A stretch of DNA of 7,158 nt, from assembly GCA_031422195.1 (NCBI GenBank), contig JANOPZ010000121.1, positions 1 through 7,158 of the forward strand. The letters are read 5' to 3'. The notes under the pieces are model-generated. The model saw nothing but the letters and a program-made list of their open reading frames with translations. It searched no databases and was not told the origin of the DNA. The position numbers and the translations under genes are program-made. This document shows, piece after piece, positions 6,319-7,158 of this stretch (position 1 is its first letter; every line of letters begins with the position of its first letter). The stretch comes from JALOTE01 sp031422195. Its GTDB lineage: Bacteria > Pseudomonadota > Alphaproteobacteria > Rhizobiales > Rhizobiaceae.

Positions 6319-7158
6319 CAGCAAAAATTCTTGTTACGTGCGGCCATCTTCAGCGTCATATCAATCGGTATGAAGAGGAAATTAACAGCCATGGCTTCAG
6401 TGTCTGGGTGCCACCTTTGGTTGGCCAACAGTTTGGTCCAGCAGAAATGGCTGAAATGTTGCCAAAAGTTGATATCGCGATTGCTGGCGATGACGCGCTT
6501 GACGGCGCAACATTAGAGGTCGGCGTTTCTGGACGTTTACGCGGTTTGGTACGTTGGGGTATCGGCACGGATAATGTTCACAAGCCCACAGCAACGCGGT
6601 TAAACCTCCCAGTTTACAACACGCCCGGCATGTTTAACAACGAAGTGGCTGATCTCGCATTAGGCCATTTGCTCAATCTGACACGCCATATCCATAAAAT
6701 GGATCGCGACGTGCGCGCAGGAAAATGGACCCGGTTTGAAGGCATCTCTTTAGCCGGCAAAGTTGCGGGTGTGGTGGGGCTTGGCGGCATCGGCCGTGAA
6801 ATCTGCCGGCGCGCACATGCCTTTGGTATGACGGTAATTGGTTCGGATGTAGCACCCATTGCGCCTTCTTCTTTGGAGCAGGTAAACGCGGTGCAACTGC
6901 CTTTGGGAGCACTGCTTGAAAAAGCTGATGTCATTTTTCTGGCATGCGCCCTAACCCCCGACAACCATCATATGCTCAACGCCGCCGCATTTGCCCGCAT
7001 GAAGCCCGGTGTCATCATCATCAATGTGGCCCGCGGCCCAATTATTGACGAAACGGCTTTGATAGCAGCGCTCACTTCCGGCCATGTTACTGCAGCTGGC
7101 CTTGATGTGTTTGAAATCGAGCCACTGCCTGCCGCCAGCCCCTTGCGCTCTTTCGACA
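6315..7158 (+). CDS. D-2-hydroxyacid dehydrogenase, phosphoglycerate dehydrogenase type, 3' end missing
   Basis: This is the first 281 residues of an NAD-dependent D-isomer-specific 2-hydroxyacid dehydrogenase resembling D-3-phosphoglycerate dehydrogenase. The frame starts at the ATG overlapping the previous stop (ATGA, 6315-6318) and is open to the right edge. The substrate-binding half shows RWGIGTDNV (80-88) and NTPGMFNNEVADLALGHLL (102-120). The Rossmann motif is GVVGLGGIG (152-160), with Asp178 after the second strand, which favours NAD over NADP. Catalytic Arg240 is in NVARGPIID and Glu269 in FEIEP; the catalytic His would lie beyond the window. Since E. coli SerA is needed for serine synthesis and normally stands elsewhere, a copy coupled to a CMP-sugar synthetase in a glycan locus more likely oxidises or reduces a sugar-acid precursor. 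That role is inference. Counted rows average about 56% G+C, higher than the other genes. Confidence 0.9.
   Translation, partial: MTAKILVTCGHLQRHINRYEEEINSHGFSVWVPPLVGQQFGPAEMAEMLPKVDIAIAGDDALDGATLEVGVSGRLRGLVRWGIGTDNVHKPTATRLNLPVYNTPGMFNNEVADLALGHLLNLTRHIHKMDRDVRAGKWTRFEGISLAGKVAGVVGLGGIGREICRRAHAFGMTVIGSDVAPIAPSSLEQVNAVQLPLGALLEKADVIFLACALTPDNHHMLNAAAFARMKPGVIIINVARGPIIDETALIAALTSGHVTAAGLDVFEIEPLPAASPLRSFD

Noticed and set aside
6331..6516. Open frame of 61 codons inside the dehydrogenase region
   Set aside because: It is a shadow in another frame of the clear dehydrogenase coding sequence that runs from 6315 to the window edge.
6614..6964. Minus-strand open frame of 116 codons
   Set aside because: It is antisense to the conserved Rossmann region of the dehydrogenase and is best explained as a shadow frame.

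Overview
The window is a stretch of a surface-polysaccharide (capsule, exopolysaccharide or O-antigen) biosynthesis locus from a Gram-negative bacterium. All seven recognisable genes are on the plus strand. Base composition is moderate: hand-counted rows give 42-48% G+C over most of the window and about 56% in the last gene. The proteins look proteobacterial, perhaps alphaproteobacterial or marine. That placement is an impression from protein style, not something the sequence proves.

Layout: (1) a WcaI-like GT4 glycosyltransferase, cut by the left edge (3-866); (2) gmd, GDP-mannose 4,6-dehydratase (863-1984), overlapping gene 1 by 4 bases; (3) a 236-base stretch (1985-2220) with no recognisable gene, only a doubtful 79-codon frame; (4) an FkbM-family methyltransferase (2221-2964); (5) fcl, GDP-L-fucose synthase (2968-3954); (6) a very AT-rich 134-base spacer; (7) a Wzx-like polysaccharide flippase (4089-5543); (8) a 91-base spacer ending in a clear ribosome binding site; (9) a CMP-sialic-acid-synthetase-like cytidylyltransferase (5635-6318); (10) a D-2-hydroxyacid dehydrogenase of the phosphoglycerate dehydrogenase type (6315-7158), cut by the right edge and overlapping gene 9 by 4 bases.

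How they work together: Gmd and Fcl together convert GDP-D-mannose to GDP-L-fucose. The WcaI-like enzyme probably adds a sugar to the lipid-linked repeat unit, and the FkbM enzyme may O-methylate a sugar, possibly fucose. The flippase would carry the finished unit across the inner membrane. The last two genes form a second, tightly coupled module that probably makes and activates an acidic sugar or sugar-like acid as a CMP derivative. Its substrate is not clear, because no NeuB-type synthase is in view.

The most interesting points are the cytidylyltransferase-dehydrogenase pair with altered signature motifs, the insertion of the methyltransferase and an orphan segment between gmd and fcl, and the AT-rich break before the flippase. 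No RNA gene, CRISPR array, insertion sequence or convincing terminator was seen.
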